Positions 9,648 to 16,423 of a stretch of DNA of 21,175 nt are shown in pieces; positions within the stretch are counted from its first letter, which is position 1; the number at the start of each line of letters is the position of its first letter. The DNA comes from an uncultured Pseudomonas sp. (GTDB lineage Bacteria > Pseudomonadota > Gammaproteobacteria > Pseudomonadales > Pseudomonadaceae), in assembly GCF_946885885.1 (NCBI RefSeq), contig NZ_CAMPHN010000071.1, positions 1 to 21,175 on the forward strand, in the 5' to 3' direction. Made by a program: the position numbers and the translations under genes. A model generated the notes under the pieces. It had not been told where the DNA came from and did not search any database. It saw only the letters and a list, made by a program, of their open reading frames with translations.

Positions 9648-11027
9648 TCAGGGCGTCTGCGCCGCCCGAATGCGTCGGCGCGCGCAGCCGGCGAGACGAA
9701 TAGCGAGCATGATCGCGGCAACGCTGAGGCCGACGATCAGGCCTTGCCACAGGCCGCGCGGGCCGCTGGGCTCGCCGAGCAGGGAGGACAAGCCGAGGGC
9801 GTAACCCACCGGCAGGCCGACGCCCCAGTAGGCGAACAGGGTCAGAATCATGGTCATGCGGGTGTCCTGGTAACCGCGCAGGGCACCGGCCGCGGTGACC
9901 TGCACCGCGTCGGAGAATTGAAAGAACGCGGCCAGCACGATCAGGCTGGCGGCGATGGCGATCACCGTCGGGTCCGGGCTGTATATCTGCGCGATCTGCT
10001 CGCGCAGCAGCAACATCGCGCTGGCCGACAGGCAGGCGTAACCCAGGGCCGCGCCCATGCTCACGGCGGCGGCGAAGCGCGCTTCGCGCGGCTGGCCACG
10101 GCCGAGGGCCTGGCCCACCCGCACGGTGGCGGCCATGCCGAGGGAATAGGGGATCATAAATACCATGGAGGTGAAGTTCAGGGCGATCTGGTGGCCGGCG
10201 ACCACGCTGGCGCCGAGGCCGCCGATCAGCAGGGCGATCACCGAGAAGATGCTCACCTCGGCGAATACCGCGATGCCCATGGGCACGCCGATCTCCAGCA
10301 GGCGGCGGATCGCCTGCCACTGCGGCCACTCGAAGCGGCTGAACAGCTGGCTCGGTTTATAGAAAGGCGCCCACTTCACCCACCACGACATGCCCAACAG
10401 CATGAAGACCATCACCAGCGCCGTGGCCCAGCCGCAGCCGACCCCACCCATGGCCGGCAGGCCGAATTTGCCGTAGATGAACACGTAGTTGGCCGGAATG
10501 TTCAGCAGCAAGCCGAGCAGCCCCAGCACCATGCTCGGCCGGGTATGGCTGAGGCCATCGCTAAAGCAACGCAGCACGTGGTACAGCGCCACCGCCGGAA
10601 AACCGCAGGCGACCGCTTGCAAATAACCCATGGTGGGGGCGATCAGCCCGGGCTCGACGTCCATCAGGCGCAGAACGATCTCGGCGTTCCACAGCAAGGT
10701 CGCCGCCGCCAGGCCGACGGCCAGCGAAAGCCACAGGGCCTGGCGCACCAGGGCGCCGATTTCCGCTTGGCGGCCGGCGCCGAAATGTTGCGCGACCTTC
10801 GGCGTGGTGGCCAGGAGCACGCCGGTCATCAACAGAAATACCGGCACCCAGATCGAATTGCCCAGGGCCACGGCTGCCAGGTCCCGCGGGCTGACGCGGC
10901 CGGCCATCACGGTGTCGACGAAACCCATGGCGGTGTGCGCCAGCTGCGCGACCATAATCGGCGTGGCCAGCAGCAACAGGCCGCGCAGTTCGGTCCAGAT
11001 GCGCCTCGGTCGGGTTTCGGCAGGCAT
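9648..11027 (-). CDS. norM: MATE family multidrug efflux pump (NorM/PmpM type)
   Basis: A 459-residue, twelve-helix antiporter of the MATE family (NorM branch), which uses an inward Na+ or H+ gradient to expel cationic drugs such as fluoroquinolones and dyes across the inner membrane. The typical N-terminal signature is present (ATPIMVAQLAHTAMGFVDTV, residues 21-40), including the conserved acidic residue of helix 1 at Asp38. The two six-helix halves are visible, with the second starting near residue 240 (LLEIGVPMGIAVFAEVSIFS). Length matches the family. The gene diverges from pdxB. No strong Shine-Dalgarno is visible before ATG. The substrate range is inferred from the family only; P. aeruginosa PmpM is the closest characterised type I can name. 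Confidence 0.92.
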   Translation of the reverse strand: MPAETRPRRIWTELRGLLLLATPIMVAQLAHTAMGFVDTVMAGRVSPRDLAAVALGNSIWVPVFLLMTGVLLATTPKVAQHFGAGRQAEIGALVRQALWLSLAVGLAAATLLWNAEIVLRLMDVEPGLIAPTMGYLQAVACGFPAVALYHVLRCFSDGLSHTRPSMVLGLLGLLLNIPANYVFIYGKFGLPAMGGVGCGWATALVMVFMLLGMSWWVKWAPFYKPSQLFSRFEWPQWQAIRRLLEIGVPMGIAVFAEVSIFSVIALLIGGLGASVVAGHQIALNFTSMVFMIPYSLGMAATVRVGQALGRGQPREARFAAAVSMGAALGYACLSASAMLLLREQIAQIYSPDPTVIAIAASLIVLAAFFQFSDAVQVTAAGALRGYQDTRMTMILTLFAYWGVGLPVGYALGLSSLLGEPSGPRGLWQGLIVGLSVAAIMLAIRLAGCARRRIRAAQTP

Positions 11028-11182
11028 GACAAACGTTCGCTGAGCGTATGGGAGGGCCGCGCAGTCTACGCGCTGACGCCTCGGTCAGGAAAGGGGCGCG
11101 GCGTTCCCATGCAGGCAGTTTCTCAACAGTCTGTTAAGGCGACGTCGGGCGGCCAGCTGGTTAGAATAGCGCGCTGAATTGT

Positions 11183-11186
11183 GGAG
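11183..11186 (+). promoter_or_regulatory. Ribosome-binding site of pdxB
   Basis: GGAG lies six bases before the ATG at 11193. It overlaps the in-frame GTG at 11181, so it decides in favour of the ATG start and the N-terminus [10 protein letters not shown] usual for PdxB. Confidence 0.75.
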
Positions 11187-11192
11187 CCTGAT

Positions 11193-12374
11193 ATGCGCAT
11201 AGTCGCCGACGAAAATATTCCCCTGCTCGATGAGTTTTTCGCTGGTTTCGGCGAGATTCGCCGCCTGCCCGGTCGCGCGATCGACCGGGCGGCGGTGACC
11301 GATGCCGAATTGTTGCTGGTGCGCTCGGTGACCAGAGTCGACCGCGCGCTGCTGCACGGGTCGCCGGTCAAGTTCGTCGGCACCTGCACGATCGGCACCG
11401 ACCACCTTGATCTCGAGTATTTTCAGCAGGCCGCGATCGCCTGGTCCAGCGCCCCCGGCTGCAACGCCCGCGGGGTGGTCGACTATGTGCTGGGCAGCCT
11501 GCTGGTGCTGGCCGAGGAGCAGGGCGTCGATCTGTCGTCGCGCACCTACGGCATCGTCGGCGCCGGCCAGGTCGGTGGGCGTTTGCTCGAGGTGCTGCGG
11601 GGGCTGGGCTGGCGCGTGTTGGTCTGCGATCCGCCACGCCAGGCGGCCGAGGGTGGCGACTTCGTCGCTCTGGAACAACTGATCGCCGAATGCGATGTGA
11701 TCAGCCTGCATACGCCGCTCGACCGCGAGGGCGCCCATCCGACCCATCATCTGTTCGATGCCGCGCGCTTGGCGCAACTGAAAACCGGCGCCTGGCTGAT
11801 CAACGCCAGCCGCGGCGCGGTGGTGGCCAACGCGGCGCTGCGCGAATTGCTCGGGCAACGCGAGGATCTGCGTGTGGTGCTGGATGTCTGGGAAGGCGAG
11901 CCGCAGGTCGATGTCGCATTGGCCGGCTTATGCCGCATCGCCACTCCGCATATCGCCGGCTACAGCCTGGACGGCAAGCTGCGAGGTACCGCGCAGATCT
12001 ACCAGGCCCTTTGCCGGTACCTGGGTTGCGCCGAGACCCAGACCCTGGAAGCCCTGATGCCCGCGCCCTGGCTCGGCGCCTTGAGCCTCGCCGCTGCGGC
12101 CGACCCGGCCTGGGCCCTGGCCACGCTGTGCCGCGCGGTATACGACCCGCGCCGCGACGATGCGGATTTTCGCCGCAGCTTGCACGGCGACGAATCGAGT
12201 CGGCGCCTGGCCTTCGACGCGCAGCGCAAGCATTACCCCATGCGCCGGGAGATCGACGGCTTGCGCGTGGCCGTGCAAGGCGAGGTGCCGCCGGCGCTAT
12301 TGCGGGTCATTCAGGCTTTGGGGGCAACGCTGCAGAGGCGCGATCCGGGCTACAAATCGGCACGCCTACCGTAG
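11193..12374 (+). CDS. pdxB: Erythronate-4-phosphate dehydrogenase
   Basis: PdxB oxidises 4-phosphoerythronate in the DXP-dependent pathway to pyridoxal phosphate. The protein is 393 residues. [16 protein letters not shown] opens the D-2-hydroxyacid dehydrogenase fold, the NAD-binding glycine motif is [11 protein letters not shown] (120-130), and the catalytic set is Arg207 (NASRGAVV), Glu234 or Glu236 (WEGEP) and His253 (ATPHIAGYS). A C-terminal DUF3410 dimerisation domain follows. The family is usually near 380 residues. Here the last dozen or so residues ([12 protein letters not shown]) read into a repeat remnant (ATCCGGGCTAC at 12343), and the stop codon TAG at 12372 is the foot of a REP. 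The ATG is chosen over the upstream GTG at 11181 on Shine-Dalgarno position. Confidence 0.96.
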   Translation: MRIVADENIPLLDEFFAGFGEIRRLPGRAIDRAAVTDAELLLVRSVTRVDRALLHGSPVKFVGTCTIGTDHLDLEYFQQAAIAWSSAPGCNARGVVDYVLGSLLVLAEEQGVDLSSRTYGIVGAGQVGGRLLEVLRGLGWRVLVCDPPRQAAEGGDFVALEQLIAECDVISLHTPLDREGAHPTHHLFDAARLAQLKTGAWLINASRGAVVANAALRELLGQREDLRVVLDVWEGEPQVDVALAGLCRIATPHIAGYSLDGKLRGTAQIYQALCRYLGCAETQTLEALMPAPWLGALSLAAAADPAWALATLCRAVYDPRRDDADFRRSLHGDESSRRLAFDAQRKHYPMRREIDGLRVAVQGEVPPALLRVIQALGATLQRRDPGYKSARLP

Positions 12375-12399
12375 GAGCGGCCTTGGCCGCGATTGGCAG
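12370..12399 (+). repeat. REP, type E copy 1
   Basis: A REP of the familiar Pseudomonas type: GTAG followed by the hairpin GCGGCC-TT-GGCCGC and a GATTGGCAG tail. All 30 bases are identical to 12524-12553. The TAG within its GTAG foot is the stop codon of pdxB. Confidence 0.85.
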
Positions 12400-12411
12400 A
12401 TCCGTAGTTGG

Positions 12412-12480
12412 GTAGGGTGGATGATGCTGTTTTCATCCACCATCGCTATTGGTGGATGGATAGAGCGTCATCCACCCTAC
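12412..12480. repeat. REPIN-like palindrome, type F
   Basis: GTAGGGTGGATGATGCT at the left and AGCGTCATCCACCCTAC at the right form 17-base arms with one mismatch. Inner arms ATCCACC (12435-12441) and GGTGGAT (12451-12457) allow the alternative two-hairpin fold. The plan is the same as type D but with a different stem and only 69 bases long. Confidence 0.85.
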
Positions 12481-12485
12481 GAGGT

Positions 12486-12520
12486 GGCATACCGGTAGAC
12501 ATACGATCTACCGGTATGCC
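12486..12520. repeat. Perfect 14-bp inverted repeat
   Basis: GGCATACCGGTAGA, loop CATACGA, TCTACCGGTATGCC: a perfect stem with a seven-base loop. No T tract follows, and it lacks GTAG/CTAC at its ends, unlike its neighbours. Confidence 0.8.
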
Positions 12521-12523
12521 TAG

Positions 12524-12553
12524 CGTAGGAGCGGCCTTGGCCGCGATTGGCAG
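12524..12553 (+). repeat. REP, type E copy 2
   Basis: A direct 30-base identical copy of 12370-12399, 154 bases downstream. Together the two copies bracket the type F element and the perfect palindrome. Confidence 0.85.
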
Positions 12554-12569
12554 CAAACTCTGCAGACAA

Positions 12570-12603
12570 GAAAAAGCCCGGGCGCTTGGCAGCGTCCGGG
12601 CTT
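12570..12603 (-). terminator. Intrinsic terminator of the PA1571-like gene
   Basis: On the minus strand, AAGCCCGGACGCT and AGCGCCCGGGCTT form a 13-base stem with one G-T mismatch and a four-base loop, followed by TTTTTC. It begins 15 bases after the stop codon at 12619. This is the clearest rho-independent terminator in the window and supports the small gene as real. Confidence 0.88.
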
Positions 12604-12618
12604 GCAATAGCGCCAGGC

Positions 12619-12795
12619 TCAACCGTGCTTGGCGAGGCTGCTGCGGCTGTTTTCCAGTTCGCGGCAGGCGTGCTGGATCATCTGTTCGGTAATCGGGATT
12701 TCGCGGCCTTGCTCATCGATAATCGCGCCGCCGATCGGATGCTGGGATGGCATCGGGATAACGCGAGGTTCGTGGGTTTGCTCATGCAGGCTCAT
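12619..12795 (-). CDS. PA1571-like small conserved protein
   Basis: A 58-residue protein of unknown function that I recognise as resembling the PA1571-type small proteins of Pseudomonas. It has no signal peptide or membrane segment. The central part HPIGGAIIDEQGREIPITEQ (residues 19-38) is a probable beta hairpin and is followed by a helix (MIQHACRELENSRSSL). The start at 12795 is chosen because AGGAG stands seven bases before it; a longer in-frame version starting at 12891 has no such site and a composition unlike a real protein. It has its own terminator. It diverges from the NAD-kinase-like gene with a 134-base gap, the same pairing I recall in P. aeruginosa (PA1571/PA1572), so a functional link is possible but not shown. 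Confidence 0.82.
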   Translation of the reverse strand: MSLHEQTHEPRVIPMPSQHPIGGAIIDEQGREIPITEQMIQHACRELENSRSSLAKHG

Positions 12796-12802
12796 GGTCG
12801 GT

Positions 12803-12807
12803 CTCCT
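12803..12807 (-). promoter_or_regulatory. Ribosome-binding site of the PA1571-like gene
   Basis: AGGAG on the minus strand, seven bases before the ATG at 12795. It fixes the start of this short gene. Confidence 0.75.
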
Positions 12808-12929
12808 GATCGGTTGGTTCGCGTAGCTTATTGGCAGTAGATGAAAACGCTGTGACAGACGTAGACGACGCAAACGGAGCGGAAAGTACATGCGTCGCCT
12901 GCGCGAAGCGCAACGGTAACGAGGTGGTT

Positions 12930-14045
12930 ATGTCGCGGTTTCACCTGGGGTTGATCGTCAATCCCTTGGCCGGCCTGGGTGGCCCGGCTGGTTTCAAAGG
13001 CAGCGATGGCGTCGCGCAGCAGGCGCTGGCGTTGGGTATAGAGCCGCAGGCCGCCGCCCGTACGCGCACGGCCCTGGAGTGCTTGTTGCCGATCAAGGAC
13101 GGGCTGCATTTTCTGACCTTTCCCGGCCCCATGGGCGCGGATCTGTTGGCCGACATGGGCTTCGCCCACCAGGTGCTCGGCCAATTGCACGAGGGCCCCA
13201 GCAGCGCCGCGGATACCCGCGCAGCGGTCGAGGCGCTACAGGATGCCGGTGTGGCGTTGATTCTGTTCGCCGGCGGCGACGGTACCGCGCGGGACATCTG
13301 CAGCGCGGTGCGCGAGGGTCAGCCGGTGCTGGGTATTCCCGCGGGGGTGAAGATTCAATCCGGGGTCTATGCGATCAACCCGCGTGCGGCCGGCGAATTG
13401 ACCCGACGCCTGATCGAGGGCGGTTTGGTGCGTCTGGCCAGCGGCGAGGTGCGCGATATCGACGAAGCCGCTCTGCGCGAGGGCAAGGTGACGGCGCGCT
13501 GGTACGGCGAACTGACCGTGCCGGAAGAGGGCGGCTACCTGCAGCAGGTCAAGCAGGGCGGCGTGGAGTCCGAAGAGTTGGTGCTGGCTGACCTCGCCGC
13601 CTGGCTGGAGAGCAATTGGGACCGCGATGTGCGCTACGTCTTCGGCCCCGGTTCGACGCTGCACGGACTGGCGGAAAACCTCGGGCTGCAAACCACCTTG
13701 CTCGGCGTCGATGTGATCGAGAACGGCGAGGTCATCGCCCATGACGTCAGCGAGGTGCAGCTATTCGCATTGGTCGACGGTCACCCCGCACGCCTGCTGG
13801 TCACCGCCATCGGCGGCCAGGGCCATATTATCGGCCGCGGCAATCAGCAGATCAGCCCGCGGGCATTGCGCGCCATCGGCCTCGGCAACCTGCGGGTGGT
13901 GGCCACCAAGCGCAAACTCGCCACCCTGGAAGGCCGCCCCCTGCTGGTCGATAGCGGCGATGTGCGGTTGGACGATGACTTTCCCGATGTGGTGCGGGTA
14001 TGGGCTGGTTATAAGGAAGAGCTGCTGTACCCCGTGGGCAAGTAG
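12930..14045 (+). CDS. ATP-NAD kinase family protein (COG3199, PA1572-like)
   Basis: A 371-residue protein of the NAD-kinase/diacylglycerol-kinase superfamily, distinct from the main NadK (about 295 residues). The nucleotide-binding motif FAGGDGTARDI is at residues 113-123 (GGDGT 115-119), following the N-terminal LIVNPLAGLGGP (8-19). A second conserved block is FGPGSTLHGLAENLGL (238-253), and GGQGHIIGRGNQQISP follows at 295-310. The probable reaction is phosphorylation of NAD to NADP, but the substrate of this branch is inferred. The start at 12930 has GAGG five bases upstream; the in-frame TTG at 12831 would add a poorly conserved-looking 33-residue leader. It diverges from the PA1571-like gene and lies upstream of the DUF1287 gene. 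Confidence 0.9.
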   Translation: MSRFHLGLIVNPLAGLGGPAGFKGSDGVAQQALALGIEPQAAARTRTALECLLPIKDGLHFLTFPGPMGADLLADMGFAHQVLGQLHEGPSSAADTRAAVEALQDAGVALILFAGGDGTARDICSAVREGQPVLGIPAGVKIQSGVYAINPRAAGELTRRLIEGGLVRLASGEVRDIDEAALREGKVTARWYGELTVPEEGGYLQQVKQGGVESEELVLADLAAWLESNWDRDVRYVFGPGSTLHGLAENLGLQTTLLGVDVIENGEVIAHDVSEVQLFALVDGHPARLLVTAIGGQGHIIGRGNQQISPRALRAIGLGNLRVVATKRKLATLEGRPLLVDSGDVRLDDDFPDVVRVWAGYKEELLYPVGK

Positions 14046-14093
14046 CTGTCCCTGCCGGTTTTGAGGCAAGGCGAGCGGCGCCCCGGATGAACT

Positions 14094-14170
14094 GTAGGGC
14101 GGGACATGTCGAAGGCTTGTCCGCCAAACGAACCGCAGCGGTGTACAAGGCTTCGCCATGTACGCCCTAC
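14094..14170. repeat. REPIN-like palindrome, type G
   Basis: GTAGGGCGGGACATG at the left and CATGTACGCCCTAC at the right, with inner halves that fold separately (GGCGGGACA with TGTCCGCC; GGTGTACA with TGTACGCC). It lies between two tandem genes and ends ten bases before the Shine-Dalgarno of the DUF1287 gene. Confidence 0.8.
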
Positions 14171-14180
14171 AACCGTGCCA

Positions 14181-14186
14181 AAGGAG
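14181..14186 (+). promoter_or_regulatory. Ribosome-binding site of the DUF1287 gene
   Basis: AAGGAG seven bases before ATG at 14194. It decides against the in-frame ATG at 14158, which lies inside the type G repeat. Confidence 0.75.
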
Positions 14187-14193
14187 CGGCTCC

Positions 14194-14769
14194 ATGCGTG
14201 TATGGCTTAGTGTGATCTTGGCTTGGCTACTGGCCTTCGAAGCCAGTGCGTTGCAACCCGAGGCGCTGGTGACCGCCGCCCGCGAGCAGGTCGGGGTGAC
14301 GCTGTCCTACGATCCTGCTTACCGCCGTTTGAGCTATCCGGGCGGCGATGTGCCGCTGAGTACCGGCGTCTGCACCGATGTGCTGATCCGTGCGCTACGC
14401 CAGCAGGGCCTGGACTTGCAGGAGGCGGTGCACCGCGATATGCGTGCGCATTTCAATCTGTACCCGGGGCACTGGGGACTGAGCCGCCCGGACAGCAATA
14501 TCGACCACCGCCGCGTGCCCAACCTGATGACCTGGTTCAAGCGCCAGGGCTGGGCGTTGCCGCTCAGCCAGGATGCAGGCGCCTATCGCCCCGGCGATAT
14601 CGTCACCTGGGATCTGGGGCGCGGCCTGACTCATATCGGCATCGTCAGCGACAGGCGCGCGGACAACGGCGTGCCGCTGGTGCTGCACAATATCGGTCGC
14701 GGTACCCGGGAAGAGGACATCCTCTTCGGCTTCAGCATCACCGGTCATTACCGCTTTCCCGAATCCTGA
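14194..14769 (+). CDS. DUF1287 family secreted protein
   Basis: A 191-residue exported protein of the DUF1287 family (YijF-like). It starts with a clear signal peptide (MRVWLSVILAWLLAFEASA) probably cleaved before LQPEALV. The mature part has STGVCTDVLIRALRQQG (with Cys near 65), HFNLYPGHWGLSRPDSNIDH, GDIVTWDLGRGLTHIGIV and LVLHNIGRG. This Cys-then-His pattern, together with the phrase GDIVTWDL...HIGIV, is reminiscent of NlpC/P60-like cysteine hydrolases, so a periplasmic or cell-wall role is possible; that is inference, since the family is uncharacterised to my knowledge. The start is set by AAGGAG seven bases upstream. Confidence 0.88.
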   Translation: MRVWLSVILAWLLAFEASALQPEALVTAAREQVGVTLSYDPAYRRLSYPGGDVPLSTGVCTDVLIRALRQQGLDLQEAVHRDMRAHFNLYPGHWGLSRPDSNIDHRRVPNLMTWFKRQGWALPLSQDAGAYRPGDIVTWDLGRGLTHIGIVSDRRADNGVPLVLHNIGRGTREEDILFGFSITGHYRFPES

Positions 14770-14918
14770 GGGTCGGCATCAGCCAGCTCGACGGTCAATT
14801 CGCAGGAGCTAACAGTAGGCGTCCTTGGTATGCTGTCGGAGTCTACTAATGCGCCCTGAACATACCGATTTAGAGCGGGTCTGAAATTTTTCAAGAACGG
14901 CTGGCGGGTATCTGAAAA

Positions 14919-16253
14919 ATGAAACTCAGCGACTTTATACGGTCGAGCATGGACCTGATTGTCGATGAATGGGCCCAATTCGCGAGTCAAATTCCGGCGG
15001 CGCGTTACTTCGAGCCGGATCAGTTGCGCGATCATGCGTCTGGCATTCTCGAAGCGATCGCTGACGATATCGAAAAGACCCAGACGCCAACCCAGCAGCA
15101 TGAAAAGTCGCGAGGCAAGGGGCCGCGTCAGAAGGACGACAGCCAGGCCGAGCAGCATGCTTCATTGCGTGTGGCCGAAGGCTTTAGCGTTAACGACGCG
15201 ATGGCCGAGTTTCGCGCCCTGCGCGCCTCTGTGTTGCGCCTGTGGGGCCAACGTAAGGACTTCGAGCCCAACGCGCTCGATGAGGTGACACGCTTCAACG
15301 AAGCGGTCGACCAGGCCTTGACCGTATCGTTGGCCCGCTATTCGGCGCTGCGAGACCGTCAGGCCCGGCTGTTCGACGCCTTGCTATCGGCCTCGCCCGA
15401 CCTCAACCTGATTGTCGGCGTGGACGGCGCCATCCTGTATGCCAATCTGACCTCGGCCAAGTGCTTCGGCAAGAGTGCGGGCGACATGAGCGGCGCCAAT
15501 TTCTATCAGTTGTGCGCACCGTTCGCCCCGGAAGTGGAACTGCATGTGCGCCATGTCTTCGATGCCGGCATCAATGACCGTGGCGAGCTGTCGTTCGGCG
15601 ACGAGGCAGGCAAACGGCGCACCTACGAATACCTGCTGGTGCCGGTGTTCGATCCACACGGCCAATGCGAGGCGGTGGCCGGCACCGCACGCGATATCAG
15701 CAAGCGCAAGGCGTCCGAGGAGCGCGTACGACACAGCGCCAACTATGACCCGCTGACCGACTTGCCCAACCGCAGTCTGTTTCGCGAACGCCTGGAGCTG
15801 GAACTGCGGCATTCGGCGCGCACCGGCCTGCCGTTGGCGCTGCTGTTCATCGACCTGGACGACTTCAAGGAGGTCAACGACCGTCTGGGCCACGCGGCCG
15901 GCGACGAATTGCTGCAGCAGGTCGGGCAGCGCATCAGCAGCTGCGTGCGCGACACCGATTTGGCGGCGCGCCTGGGCGGCGACGAATTCACCGTAATCCT
16001 TACCGACATCACCCAGCCGCCTTATGTCGAAACGCTATGCCAGAAGATGCTTACGGAGCTGGGCCGGCCGTTCATGCTCAAGGCCGGTCAGGCTGAAATC
16101 TCTGCGAGTATCGGCATCACGCGCTATCCAAACGACGCCGCCACGCTCGACGAGCTGGTGAGAAACGCCGACACCGCCATGTACCAGGCCAAGAACGCGG
16201 GCCGCAACCGCTTCTGTGAGTTCAGCCGCGCCAAGCCGCCAGCCTCGCGCTAA
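14919..16253 (+). CDS. PAS-GGDEF diguanylate cyclase with RsbRD-like N-terminus
   Basis: A 444-residue predicted diguanylate cyclase, making cyclic di-GMP from two GTP. The N-terminal helical region (about 1-140; MKLSDFIRSSMDLIVDEWAQ, VAEGFSVNDAMAEFRALRAS) resembles the RsbRD-type sensor domain. A PAS domain follows at about 150-262 (LLSASPDLNLIVGVDGAILY ... VAGTARDISKRKASEE). The GGDEF domain runs from about 275 (NYDPLTDLPNRSLF) to 435. The active-site motif GGDEF is intact at 353-357, and the RDTD at 344-347, five residues before it, is a good inhibitory I-site, so product feedback is likely. No membrane segment was seen, so it is cytoplasmic. The Shine-Dalgarno is weak. The gene appears monocistronic. 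Confidence 0.93.
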   Translation: MKLSDFIRSSMDLIVDEWAQFASQIPAARYFEPDQLRDHASGILEAIADDIEKTQTPTQQHEKSRGKGPRQKDDSQAEQHASLRVAEGFSVNDAMAEFRALRASVLRLWGQRKDFEPNALDEVTRFNEAVDQALTVSLARYSALRDRQARLFDALLSASPDLNLIVGVDGAILYANLTSAKCFGKSAGDMSGANFYQLCAPFAPEVELHVRHVFDAGINDRGELSFGDEAGKRRTYEYLLVPVFDPHGQCEAVAGTARDISKRKASEERVRHSANYDPLTDLPNRSLFRERLELELRHSARTGLPLALLFIDLDDFKEVNDRLGHAAGDELLQQVGQRISSCVRDTDLAARLGGDEFTVILTDITQPPYVETLCQKMLTELGRPFMLKAGQAEISASIGITRYPNDAATLDELVRNADTAMYQAKNAGRNRFCEFSRAKPPASR

Positions 16254-16423
16254 GTCTCCCCTGGCAATGCCGACAGTATTCCCTATCAGAAGCTTGGGAC
16301 TATGGTTAAAGCGCAGCTCCCAGCCTTTGTAACATCTGATGCCGTTCGGCTTGATCTGCGCCGAACAGCCCCCATCTAGCATGAGCGTGCCGGTTTTCCC
16401 TTCCAGAACCTAGGCGACTCACC

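Noticed and set aside
11139..11167. TAGAAT at 11162 as a pdxB -10 element
   Set aside because: No -35-like hexamer at 16-18 bases upstream, so the promoter could not be supported.
9744..11177. 477-residue plus-strand frame opposite the MATE gene
   Set aside because: Rich in His, Gln, Gly and Arg and with no domain, as expected of an antisense reading of a membrane protein gene.
16351..16382. TTGATC and TAGCAT as a promoter for the ABC operon
   Set aside because: The spacing is 20 bases, outside the normal range.
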